A DNA stretch of 64,000 bases from positions 1 through 64,000 of the forward strand of contig DATLEK010000115.1 of the NCBI GenBank assembly GCA_035525365.1, in the 5' to 3' direction. Positions 49,189 through 57,262 of this stretch are shown piece after piece. This DNA comes from GCA-2861595 sp035525365. Lineage in GTDB: Bacteria; Actinomycetota; Acidimicrobiia; Acidimicrobiales; GCA-2861595. Position numbers and translations under genes: made by a program. The notes under the pieces were generated by a model. The model was not told where the DNA came from and ran no database searches. It saw nothing but the letters and a program-made list of their open reading frames with translations. Each line of letters starts with the position of its first letter. The first letter of the stretch is position 1.

Positions 49189-50014
49189 GAACGGGCACTT
49201 CTACTCGCCGGTAGTCGACACCGCTGACGTCGAGTCCCGGTCCGAGGAGATCTGGCCTCCGAAGCTGCAGTTACCTGGTATCGATTTCGACATCTCACGG
49301 CAACAGAAGTTCTTGGCCGAGTTGAGCCCCTTCATGGCGGAGTACGACTTTCCGGAAAAGCGCGTGCTGGGACAGCCTGAGCGCTTCTCCGACCTCAACG
49401 GAACGTTCGAGAGAGTGGATGCTCGCGTGCTCTACGGACTGCTCCGTTCCCGTCAGCCTCGCAGATTCATCGAGGTAGGTTCAGGCATGTCTTCGCTGCT
49501 GGCGGGGGAGGTGAACAGTCGTTTCCTTGGTGGCTCCGTGGAGGTCACCTGTATCGAACCCGAGCCGGCGGATGTCCTTCGATCAGGTCTGGCGGGGATC
49601 GGCCGGGTTCTTGCCCGAACCGTTCAGACGGTCCCCACGGACGAGTTTCTTCTTCTGGAGGCGGGTGACGTGCTCTTCATCGACTCCTCCCATGTCTCGA
49701 AGACCGGCAGTGATGTGAACCATCTGGTGTTCCGTGTCCTGCCCTACCTGGCCGAGGGTGTACTGATCCATTTCCACGACATCTTTCTCCCCGCTGACTA
49801 TCCGTATCAGTGGGTCGTCGAGGAAGGCCGGAGCTGGAACGAGCAGTACGTCGTGCAGGCTCTCCTGATGTTCTCTTCCCGCTTTGAAGTCGAGTTCGCC
49901 GCCGCCTTCGCCAGCGTCAAAATGCCCGATTTCGTGGCCTCCGCGCTAGCTGCGGACTTCGGCGATGCCCGGCCACCCTGGGGGGGGAGCCTGTGGCTGC
50001 GTGTGGCGGGTTAG
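49154..50014 (+). CDS. Class I SAM-dependent methyltransferase (Methyltransf_24-like)
   Basis: A 286-residue protein from GTG 49154, just after AGCAGAGGG and overlapping the end of the fusion gene by 35 bases; GTG 49151 is equally possible. Seen: FENGHFYSPVVD, RRFIEVGSGMSSLLAGEV (motif I), VTCIEPEP, LLLEAGDVLFIDSSHVSKTG, and GVLIHFHDIFLPADYP. This family methylates sugars or small molecules and is frequent in polysaccharide clusters. Its TAG and the Wzt TAA are convergent and overlap by 4 bases. Confidence 0.82.
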   Translation: MNPTTPAGPAFENGHFYSPVVDTADVESRSEEIWPPKLQLPGIDFDISRQQKFLAELSPFMAEYDFPEKRVLGQPERFSDLNGTFERVDARVLYGLLRSRQPRRFIEVGSGMSSLLAGEVNSRFLGGSVEVTCIEPEPADVLRSGLAGIGRVLARTVQTVPTDEFLLLEAGDVLFIDSSHVSKTGSDVNHLVFRVLPYLAEGVLIHFHDIFLPADYPYQWVVEEGRSWNEQYVVQALLMFSSRFEVEFAAAFASVKMPDFVASALAADFGDARPPWGGSLWLRVAG

Positions 50015-51222
50015 GACCGTGCCACAGGTGCCCCCACCTGCCACGTGCCGCCGAGGGAGACGAAGCCGTAGGTCTCCCGGGGCTCACCCGCCTCCACGTC
50101 GAAGCGGAGGGCATGCTTGAGGAAGTCGTAGGTGTGCAGGCACGAGTGGTCGACGATCGACGCCGACAGGTCGTAGGTGCCGGGCAGGAGCAGCAGGCGA
50201 TCGACGTGGAAATCGATGTGGCCTTCGCCTTCCAGACTGTCGGGTACGCAGTCGCCGGCCCGCGTGTTGGGGCCGGCCACGTTGGTGCCGTCCAAAGTGT
50301 TGACGGGGACGAAGAAGACCGGTTGCTCGATGCGCTCGGTGAAGTTGTAATGGACCCGAATGGTCACGGCTTCGCCGGTGCGCACAACCTGAACGGGAGT
50401 ACCCGAAGCGTTGAGCACCTCGAGCCGCTGGACTCGTCCCTCGCCTGAACCCCAGCGGGTGGTTCCCGTCTCCTCGTTCACCTCCCGGTCGGCCTGCAGC
50501 GCCCCGGTGTACTCATCCACCACGGCCCTAGCGGGACCGAGCATCTTGACCTTGCCGTGCTCGAGCCAGGCCACCTTGTCGCACAGGTTGTGGACCGCCA
50601 CCATGCTGTGGGAGACGAGCACGATCGTCTTGCCCGCCTCGCGGAGATCGGCGAACTTCTCGTTGCACTTGCGCTGGAAGGCCTCGTCACCGACGGCCAG
50701 CACCTCGTCGACCAACAACACATCCGGGTCGACGTTGATGGCCACCGAGAACCCGAGACGTACGTACATGCCCGAGGAGTAGTTCTTGACCGGTTGATCG
50801 ATGAACTGCTCCACGCCGGCAAAGGCGACGATCTCGTCGAACTTCTCCGCCACCTCCTTCTGGCGCAACCCCAGGATGGAAGCGTTGAGGAACACGTTCT
50901 CCCGCCCGGATAGCTCCGGGTGAAAACCTGCACCCAGCTCCAAAAGCGCCGAGACCTTCCCATTGACCGTGATGCTGCCCACATCCGGGCGCAGGATCTT
51001 CGCCATGCACTTCATGAGGGTGCTCTTGCCGGACCCGTTCTCGCCGATGAGACCGAAGGTGGTACCAGCGGGAACCTCGAGTGAAACGTCCCGCACAGCC
51101 CAGAACTCCTCGACGACGGCGCGCCGCCGGCGCATGAGGGCGGCCTTCAGCGACTGGTTGCGTTCGTGGTAGAGGCGGAAGCGCTTCGAGACGCCGTCGA
51201 CGAGGACACTGGGCTCGCTCAC
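50011..51222 (-). CDS. wzt: Polysaccharide ABC exporter ATPase (Wzt) with C-terminal sugar-binding domain
   Basis: A 403-residue protein from GTG 51222 (GTGA overlap with wzm). Residues 1-245 are an ABC ATPase: Walker A GLIGENGSGKSTLMK, signature NYSSGMYVRLGFS, Walker B DVLLVDEVLAVGD, H-loop LVSHSMVAVHN. Residues about 265-403 form the beta-sandwich typical of Wzt O-chain recognition (VRTGEAVTIRVHYNF, EGHIDFHVDRLLLLPGTYDL). The extra domain recognises the modified non-reducing end of the glycan, which suits the nearby methyltransferases. Exports lipid-linked polysaccharide with Wzm. Confidence 0.93.
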   Translation of the reverse strand: MSEPSVLVDGVSKRFRLYHERNQSLKAALMRRRRAVVEEFWAVRDVSLEVPAGTTFGLIGENGSGKSTLMKCMAKILRPDVGSITVNGKVSALLELGAGFHPELSGRENVFLNASILGLRQKEVAEKFDEIVAFAGVEQFIDQPVKNYSSGMYVRLGFSVAINVDPDVLLVDEVLAVGDEAFQRKCNEKFADLREAGKTIVLVSHSMVAVHNLCDKVAWLEHGKVKMLGPARAVVDEYTGALQADREVNEETGTTRWGSGEGRVQRLEVLNASGTPVQVVRTGEAVTIRVHYNFTERIEQPVFFVPVNTLDGTNVAGPNTRAGDCVPDSLEGEGHIDFHVDRLLLLPGTYDLSASIVDHSCLHTYDFLKHALRFDVEAGEPRETYGFVSLGGTWQVGAPVARS

Positions 51223-52043
51223 AGCTCTTCGGCCAATTTGCCCTCGAGGCGGCCGAACAGCCGCATCCCGCCGAAGAGCGACAGGACGGATACCACGACC
51301 AGATAGGCCAGGATCCTCACCGACGGGGCCTGGAGGTCGTAGAGGATGGCACGGAAGGCCTCGACGAAGTCCACCATGGGGTTCAGGTGGAACAAGGCGC
51401 GAACCGGCAGGTCGTTGCCGAAGATCTCCGCCCGCTCCGGAACGAAGGGGAGGGGGTACACGATCGGGGTCAGGTAGAACCACACCTGGAACAGGATGCC
51501 GACGAAGTGCTGAATGTCCCGGAAATAGACGTTGAGGACGCTGAAGGCCAGGGCCAGACCGGTCACGAACATGGCCAGCAGGACCATGAGCAGGATCGCC
51601 ACCGGCAGCCAGGGCAGCACCATGTTCCCGAACACCACGAGTGCGACGGCGAGAAGCGCCATCTCGATGAGCAGCGAGACGATCCATGAGTTGACCTGGG
51701 CGATGACGAGCAGCTCCCGCGGGAAGTAGGTCTTCTTTATGAGGTTGGCGTTGCCGACCAGCGATCCCATCGACGCGGTCACGCCGTTGACGAAGAAGTT
51801 CCAAGGAAGGAGGCCGCACAGCAGGTAAAGCGAGAAGCTGTGAAGGTCGGTGGACTTCGATACCGGCGCCTCGATCCTCAGGAAGAACCGGAACACCAGG
51901 GTGAAGATCAACATGGTTGCCAGCGGGTTCAGTAGCGACCAGGTCCACCCCAGGACCGACCGCTTGTACTTGGACCGCAGCTCGCGCAGCGTCAGGTTGT
52001 TGAGCAGCTCTCGCGAGGACCTGTACTCGGCCAGCGTGGTCAC
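51219..52043 (-). CDS. wzm: Polysaccharide ABC exporter permease (Wzm)
   Basis: A 274-residue ABC-2 permease from GTG 52043 with six membrane segments. Seen: LRELRSKYKRSVLGWTWSLL before the first segment, LLPWNFFVNGVTASMGSLV, LIKKTYFPRELLVIA (the coupling region), and the C-terminal YLTPIVYPLPFVP and LNPMVDFVEAFRAILYD. It forms the channel through which the finished glycan crosses the membrane. It is coupled to wzt by a 4-base overlap. Upstream lies the two-domain GT4 gene, which may be in the same transcript. Confidence 0.92.
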   Translation of the reverse strand: MTTLAEYRSSRELLNNLTLRELRSKYKRSVLGWTWSLLNPLATMLIFTLVFRFFLRIEAPVSKSTDLHSFSLYLLCGLLPWNFFVNGVTASMGSLVGNANLIKKTYFPRELLVIAQVNSWIVSLLIEMALLAVALVVFGNMVLPWLPVAILLMVLLAMFVTGLALAFSVLNVYFRDIQHFVGILFQVWFYLTPIVYPLPFVPERAEIFGNDLPVRALFHLNPMVDFVEAFRAILYDLQAPSVRILAYLVVVSVLSLFGGMRLFGRLEGKLAEEL

Positions 52044-52093
52044 GGGTGCAGCCCTGTCATTCCGGCCCCAACGTAGTTGGCGGCCGCTCAGGG

Positions 52094-54820
52094 TCAGGGT
52101 CGAGGGGGACGACCCTTCAGCCTGGAACGGACGGAAGAAGCCACTCGCCGCAGATTCGCCTCTATACGGGGCCGGCGCCGGCGGACGAAGTGCACCGCCC
52201 GGAGCCCCGTCGCCCGCAGTCCGTGGCGGTGGAGGCTTCGGGCCGTCTCGCCCGCCAGCGACCTGACCTGAAGGAGGCGGCCCCGGAGAAGGCGGGCGCG
52301 CCCCACGATCCGCCCGTCCGAGCCGCCAGAGTAAGCACCGCCGGTAACCGGCTGATCGTCCGGCTCCTCTACGTAGGCCTCGAGGGCAACGGGAGAGTAC
52401 GGCTCGTCGTGGGAAACCGGCCGCCAACTGTCGGCCGGACGGGCAGAGCGCCTCTCCGGCCAGGAACCTTCGAGGATCTCCAGGTAACGGGCACCCTGAA
52501 GGTGGGGCGACCAGCGCAGCAGGGCGTCCCTGCGCGCCCGATGGCCGAGGCGCGCCCGCCGGCCTGAGTCGGTGACCATCGATCGCAACGCCGCCATCCA
52601 CTCGTCAGGGGTGGCGGCGAGCAGGCCGTTTCGGCCTGTATCGACGGCTTCGCGAAAGGCCTCGGTCGGCGATGCGATGGTGGGAGTGGCCGTGAGTGCG
52701 GCCTCCAGCCACTTGATGGCGCTCTTGGCTTCGTTGAACCGGCTCCCGGGTTCCAGCGGCGCGAGGTTCACGTCCAGGTCGCGCAAGACGGTGGGAAGTT
52801 CCCGCCAAGGGAGGAACGGCATCCGATGGACGCGCTGGCCGAACACGTCCAGTGCAGGTGAGGTGCGGAGCAGGCCGCCGAGCCACAGCTCGACCTCGAG
52901 CCGCTCGCTCATCAGGTCGGCGACAAGCGGCTCCACCATCCGCCAGTCCCGGTCGTGGGTGTCGGTGCCGCTCAGGTACCCGATCCGAACGGGCCCCGGC
53001 GCCCGGGGCCGGCCCAGCGCCACATCCGCGGCCCTAGCCATCTCCATGCCCACACCGTTGGCGAAGCGTGCCGATGGCAGGCCCACGACTTCTTCGGCAT
53101 GACGGCACAGCAAGTCGGTGCTACCGATGAAGACGTCGCAGGCTTCCATCGTCGTGCGGTAGCGGCGCACACCTTCGAGCCACAGATCCGCCTCGGCCCC
53201 CTCGAGAATGGCCATAGCGGGAATCTCCGCTTGCAGGTCAGGATCGAAGATGAGGTCATCCACGTCGAAGAAGACCGGTGTCCCGCCGGCACGGACAGTC
53301 GTGATCAGCTCGAGGATCTGGTCGGTGGCGGGGACGCGGTAGACCACCACGGCGTCAGCCATGACGGCCAGATCCATCGCCGTCGGATCGCGGTAGTGGT
53401 GAACGTCGCAGTGGACACCGAGCTGGGCCAGCGCCTCTGCCGGAAGACGGGCCCGGTATCGCAACGGCGCACCTTCGATCCCCACGATGAACAGGACCCT
53501 TTGGACGCGTCGGGATCGTCCGACGTTACCGACATCCGCGCGCCCGTCCTTGGCCGCGTCAACGGCCGGCGCACTTCGGGTCTCGGCCAACTCTCGATAA
53601 ATGGCGTCCAGACCGTCGAGTTGATCCGCCACCGACCGCACAGGGGCGGTGTGGCAGCCGGCTTTCAGGAGGTCGAGCAGGTCTTCCTCATCGAGGAGGC
53701 GGGTGAGGGCGCCGGCCAGTGCTTCCGCGTCCCCAGCGGGTACGACGATCCCGTTGTGCTCGTCCTCGACCACCTCCTCGGGCCCCAGGGTGTCGGTGCA
53801 GACGACGGGAACACCCCTCGTCAGCGCCTCCCGCGTGATCAGCGAGTAGGTCTCCCGCATCACCGACGGCACCACCAGCACGTCGGTGGAGGCGAACACC
53901 ATCTCGATGTCGCCCGGGTCGAATGCCGGCGCAACGGTCACCCACGCGGAGTCGAGAGTCACGACGCCGGCATCGAGGAACGGCTGGATCCCGTAGGCCG
54001 TCAAATGCCACCCGGGCCGGTCTTCCAGCAGGCGTACGGCGTCCAGAAGGACGTGAGTTCCCTTCATCCGGTCGGGCCCGCCCGCATACGTGAGGCGCAA
54101 CGGCCTTTGGCGCGCTGGCGAAGCCGGAACGGCCGCGGCGTCGGTTCTCACAATCGGGACAGCCAGCGCCTCCGGCTCGGCGTCAGGCACTCCGTTCTCG
54201 TCGACTCGCAGTCGGCTCTCGTCGATGCCGTTGGCGACCAACACCTCGGCCTCGGCCCGCGACACAGCCAGGATCACATCGGCCCGCTCCAGGTGGCGGG
54301 CGAGCCTGGCCGTCCGCGAGTCCAACCACGGCCGATCGACATGGCATGAGCACACGCCACAGGAGACGACGAGGCAGCAGGGCCGGTATTCGGTGTCCAC
54401 CAGGAACTGGCGGCCGCACAGCCACCAGAAATCGTGCATGGTCACCACGACAGACGCGCCGGCGTCGGCCGCCGCCGCCACAAGCCCGGCCCCCAGTGAC
54501 TGGAGGGAGTGGAGGTGCACGATGTCGGGCCGGACGGTATGGAGATGGGAGGCGAAGTCGGCAGTCACCGCCGGATTGTCGAAGTTGGCTTCGTTGCTCC
54601 AGTCCGTCCACGGAGTCGTCACCATCCAACGAACCTCCATGCCCTCTTCGTCCACGTCTGTCCACGTGCTCAGCGGGGGCCGTTCTGCACCCAACCACCC
54701 GGCGTAGACGCTCACGTCGTGGCCCCTTCGCCGCAGGCCCTGGGCCTGGCGTTGCGGCGCGAGGGTCCCTCCACTCACGAAGTTGGGCGGGTAGTGGGCC
54801 GACACCACCAGGATCCGCAT
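52094..54820 (-). CDS. Two-domain GT4 glycosyltransferase
   Basis: A 908-residue protein from ATG 54820 with two GT-B units. Residues 1-390: ILVVSAHYPPNFVSGGTL, VVTMHDFWWLCGRQFL, an unusual cysteine cluster CCLVVSCGVCSCH (possible zinc site), LTYAGGPDRMKGTHVLLDAV, and the GT4 donor loop VMRETYSLITREALTRGVP. Residues about 425-800: RVLFIVGIEGAPLRYRARLP, FFDVDDLIFDPDL, ARFANGVGMEMAR, IGYLSGTDTHDRDW and PLEPGSRFNEAKSAIKWLEA. The basic tail may bind membrane. A frame open further upstream is not used because the first domain begins at 54820. Divergent from the next GT with only 39 bases between starts. Confidence 0.85.
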   Translation of the reverse strand: MRILVVSAHYPPNFVSGGTLAPQRQAQGLRRRGHDVSVYAGWLGAERPPLSTWTDVDEEGMEVRWMVTTPWTDWSNEANFDNPAVTADFASHLHTVRPDIVHLHSLQSLGAGLVAAAADAGASVVVTMHDFWWLCGRQFLVDTEYRPCCLVVSCGVCSCHVDRPWLDSRTARLARHLERADVILAVSRAEAEVLVANGIDESRLRVDENGVPDAEPEALAVPIVRTDAAAVPASPARQRPLRLTYAGGPDRMKGTHVLLDAVRLLEDRPGWHLTAYGIQPFLDAGVVTLDSAWVTVAPAFDPGDIEMVFASTDVLVVPSVMRETYSLITREALTRGVPVVCTDTLGPEEVVEDEHNGIVVPAGDAEALAGALTRLLDEEDLLDLLKAGCHTAPVRSVADQLDGLDAIYRELAETRSAPAVDAAKDGRADVGNVGRSRRVQRVLFIVGIEGAPLRYRARLPAEALAQLGVHCDVHHYRDPTAMDLAVMADAVVVYRVPATDQILELITTVRAGGTPVFFDVDDLIFDPDLQAEIPAMAILEGAEADLWLEGVRRYRTTMEACDVFIGSTDLLCRHAEEVVGLPSARFANGVGMEMARAADVALGRPRAPGPVRIGYLSGTDTHDRDWRMVEPLVADLMSERLEVELWLGGLLRTSPALDVFGQRVHRMPFLPWRELPTVLRDLDVNLAPLEPGSRFNEAKSAIKWLEAALTATPTIASPTEAFREAVDTGRNGLLAATPDEWMAALRSMVTDSGRRARLGHRARRDALLRWSPHLQGARYLEILEGSWPERRSARPADSWRPVSHDEPYSPVALEAYVEEPDDQPVTGGAYSGGSDGRIVGRARLLRGRLLQVRSLAGETARSLHRHGLRATGLRAVHFVRRRRPRIEANLRRVASSVRSRLKGRPPRP

Positions 54821-54859
54821 GTCGGCCGGATGGTAGCGGGGGCGCGATGATGCATCGCC

Positions 54860-57262
54860 ATGGAAAGTCCGCGCCGGCAGTCCGGTGTCAGCCCGCTCGT
54901 CACCGTCGTTCTCGTCCACACCGGCGAAGAGCCGGTGGACGCCGCCGCTCTCGCCGCCCTGGACGAGACCCGCTGGCCCGGTGGCGCCGGCCATGTCGTC
55001 GTCGTCGACTGTGCGGGGGCGAAGGACGGCAGAACGGGCCACGCATCCGGTCGGCCGCCCGCCGGCGCTGAGTTGTCCGTGGTGCCGGCCGAGCCTGGTT
55101 GCGGTCTGGCCGCGGCCCGCAACCTCGGAGCCGCCGCCGCCGCCAGCCGCTACGTGGCGTTCCTGGCGGCCGGCGCAAAGCCGCCACCGGAATGGCTCGT
55201 AGCCGCAGTGGAGGTCTTCGACGGCGACGGGTCCGTCGCGTGCGTAGCCCCTGTGGTCGAGGGCGCCGGCGGGGGCCTTTCCTTCAGCGGTCATCCCGCC
55301 ACCGCGTCCCCAGCCGCCGACGGTGGGTCCGAGGTGCTGTACCCCTCCAGCGAGGCGATGGTCCTGGTCCGCGAAACCTTCCTGGAGGCCGGCGGTTTCG
55401 ATGCCGCCTACGACCGGTTCGGCGAGGAGATAGATCTCGGATGGCGGCTGTGGCTGCTGGGTCACCGGGTCCGCGCCTGCCCCGGCCCTGCTGTGTCGAT
55501 CGCCGGCGTGGCCCGGCCTGCCGTCGAGGAGGGCCGCCGGCGGATGATGGGGGAGCGCAACGCTCTCGCCACCATCTTCAAGCACTACGACGACCGCAGC
55601 CTGGCCGCCGCCCTACCGGCCGCCATCGGCCTCGGGTTGCGCCGCGGTTCGCTCGGCGGGGACGGGGACCTGCTGGCGGCGGCGCAGGGCGCCGACGCCT
55701 TCTTCGCGGCGTTGCCGGCGCTGAGGCGCCAGCGCGCCGCCGTCCAGGAGGGGCGCCAGCGCACCGACCAGGAGCTGGTCCGCCTGTTCCGTGTCGCCCT
55801 GCAGCCGGGTACCGACGATCCACGGTTGGCCGCAGCCCATCGAGCGGTCACAGAGGTCTTCAACCTGGCCGACAGGTTCGGAGGGCGGCGGAACATCGTG
55901 ATCGTCACACCTGACGTGCTCAGCCCCAAGATGGCCGGCCCCGCCATCCGGGCGTGGAACATCGCTCAGGTGCTGTCCACCGAGCACGACGTGCAGCTCG
56001 TCACCATCACCGGTCTGTGCACCCTTATCTCGGACAGGTTCCCGGTACGGGCGGTCACCGACGACGAGCTGGAGGAGCTGGAGCGGTGGGCCGACGTCCT
56101 CATTCTCCAGGGATTCGTGCTCCAGGGCCGCCCTTTCCTGAGGGACTCCCGCAAAGTTCTCGTCTTCGACGTCTACGACCCGCTGCACCTGGAGCAACTT
56201 GAGCTGGCACGGGACGAGGGCGACGGCGTGCGCCGCGGCTCGGTCCGCGTTGCCACCCGCGTCCTGAACGATCAACTCGTTCGGGGGGACTACTTCCTGT
56301 GTGCCAGTACCAAGCAGCGTGACTTCTGGCTCGGGCAGATGGCAGCGCTCGGGCGCATCAATCCGCTTACCTATGACGAGGACGAGACGATGGGCTCGCT
56401 CATCGGAGTCGTCCCCTTCGGCCTGCCCGCTGAGCCGCCCACGCTCAGCCGGCCGGCGCTCAAGGGTGTAGTTCCCGGCATAGAGGAAGGCGACGACGTC
56501 ATCCTGTGGGGCGGCGGCATCTACAACTGGTTCGACCCGCTCACCCTTGTCCAGGCTGTGGACCGCCTGCGCCGGCGCCGGCCGCGGGTTCGCCTCTTCT
56601 TCATGGGTCTCAAGCACCCCAATCCGAGCGTCCCCAAGATGCGGGTGGAGACGGCGACGCGAGAGCTGTCCGCCACCCTGGGCCTCACGGGAACCCATGT
56701 CTTCTTCAACGAAGGGTGGGTGGCCTACGACGACCGCCACAACTACCTGCTCGACGCCGACATCGGAGTGAGCACCCACCTCGATCACGTGGAGACGGCC
56801 TTTTCCGCACGCACGCGAATTCTCGACTACGTGTGGGCCGCCCTTCCCGTGGTCGCCACGGACGGAGACGGCTTCGCCGACCTCATCGAGAGGGAATCCC
56901 TCGGAATAACCGTCCCACCCGGGGATGTGGAGGCGTTGGAGGATGCCCTCTTCCGCCTACTCGACGACGAGGAGCTCGGGGCGATGTGCCGCAAGAACCT
57001 GGCGGCTGTACGGGTCCGCTTCGCCTGGCCGGAGGTGCTCGATCCTCTGCTGCGCTTCTGCCGCTTCCCCCGCCGGGCACCGGATCTTGCCGATCCCGAG
57101 ATGCGGTCCTCCCTGGGTGGTGAGACAGCCAGACCACCCATGCGGGGTTGGCAGCGGGGCGACATCCGCGTGGCCGTCGATCACCTTCGCCGAGGAGGGG
57201 TCATGCTGGCCGGAAGGAAGGTACTGGCCCGGATGACGCGGACGATCAACGCACCCCGTTGA
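54860..57262 (+). CDS. GT2/GT4 two-domain glycosyltransferase
   Basis: An 800-residue protein. Residues about 10-280 are a GT2-like GT-A domain (VTVVLVHTGEEPVDAAALAA, VVVDCAGA, GCGLAAARNLGAAAAASRYV, FLAAGAKPPPEWL, GGFDAAYDRFGEEIDLGWRL). The usual DxD is FLAAGA here, so this half may be degenerate. Residues about 345-750 are a GT-B domain: NIVIVTPDVLSPKMAGPAIR, VFDVYDPLHLEQL, ILWGGGIYNWFDPLTLVQA, FFNEGWVAYDDRHNYL, ETAFSARTRILDYVWAALP. The C-terminus overlaps the next gene by 4 bases (TTGA), starting a chain of coupled genes. Confidence 0.82.
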   Translation: MESPRRQSGVSPLVTVVLVHTGEEPVDAAALAALDETRWPGGAGHVVVVDCAGAKDGRTGHASGRPPAGAELSVVPAEPGCGLAAARNLGAAAAASRYVAFLAAGAKPPPEWLVAAVEVFDGDGSVACVAPVVEGAGGGLSFSGHPATASPAADGGSEVLYPSSEAMVLVRETFLEAGGFDAAYDRFGEEIDLGWRLWLLGHRVRACPGPAVSIAGVARPAVEEGRRRMMGERNALATIFKHYDDRSLAAALPAAIGLGLRRGSLGGDGDLLAAAQGADAFFAALPALRRQRAAVQEGRQRTDQELVRLFRVALQPGTDDPRLAAAHRAVTEVFNLADRFGGRRNIVIVTPDVLSPKMAGPAIRAWNIAQVLSTEHDVQLVTITGLCTLISDRFPVRAVTDDELEELERWADVLILQGFVLQGRPFLRDSRKVLVFDVYDPLHLEQLELARDEGDGVRRGSVRVATRVLNDQLVRGDYFLCASTKQRDFWLGQMAALGRINPLTYDEDETMGSLIGVVPFGLPAEPPTLSRPALKGVVPGIEEGDDVILWGGGIYNWFDPLTLVQAVDRLRRRRPRVRLFFMGLKHPNPSVPKMRVETATRELSATLGLTGTHVFFNEGWVAYDDRHNYLLDADIGVSTHLDHVETAFSARTRILDYVWAALPVVATDGDGFADLIERESLGITVPPGDVEALEDALFRLLDDEELGAMCRKNLAAVRVRFAWPEVLDPLLRFCRFPRRAPDLADPEMRSSLGGETARPPMRGWQRGDIRVAVDHLRRGGVMLAGRKVLARMTRTINAPR

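Noticed and set aside
54821..55585. N-terminal extension of the two-domain GT4 protein beyond 54820
   Set aside because: The extension runs opposite the start of the divergent GT gene, is not protein-like, and the GT4 fold begins precisely at ILVVSAHYPP after ATG 54820.
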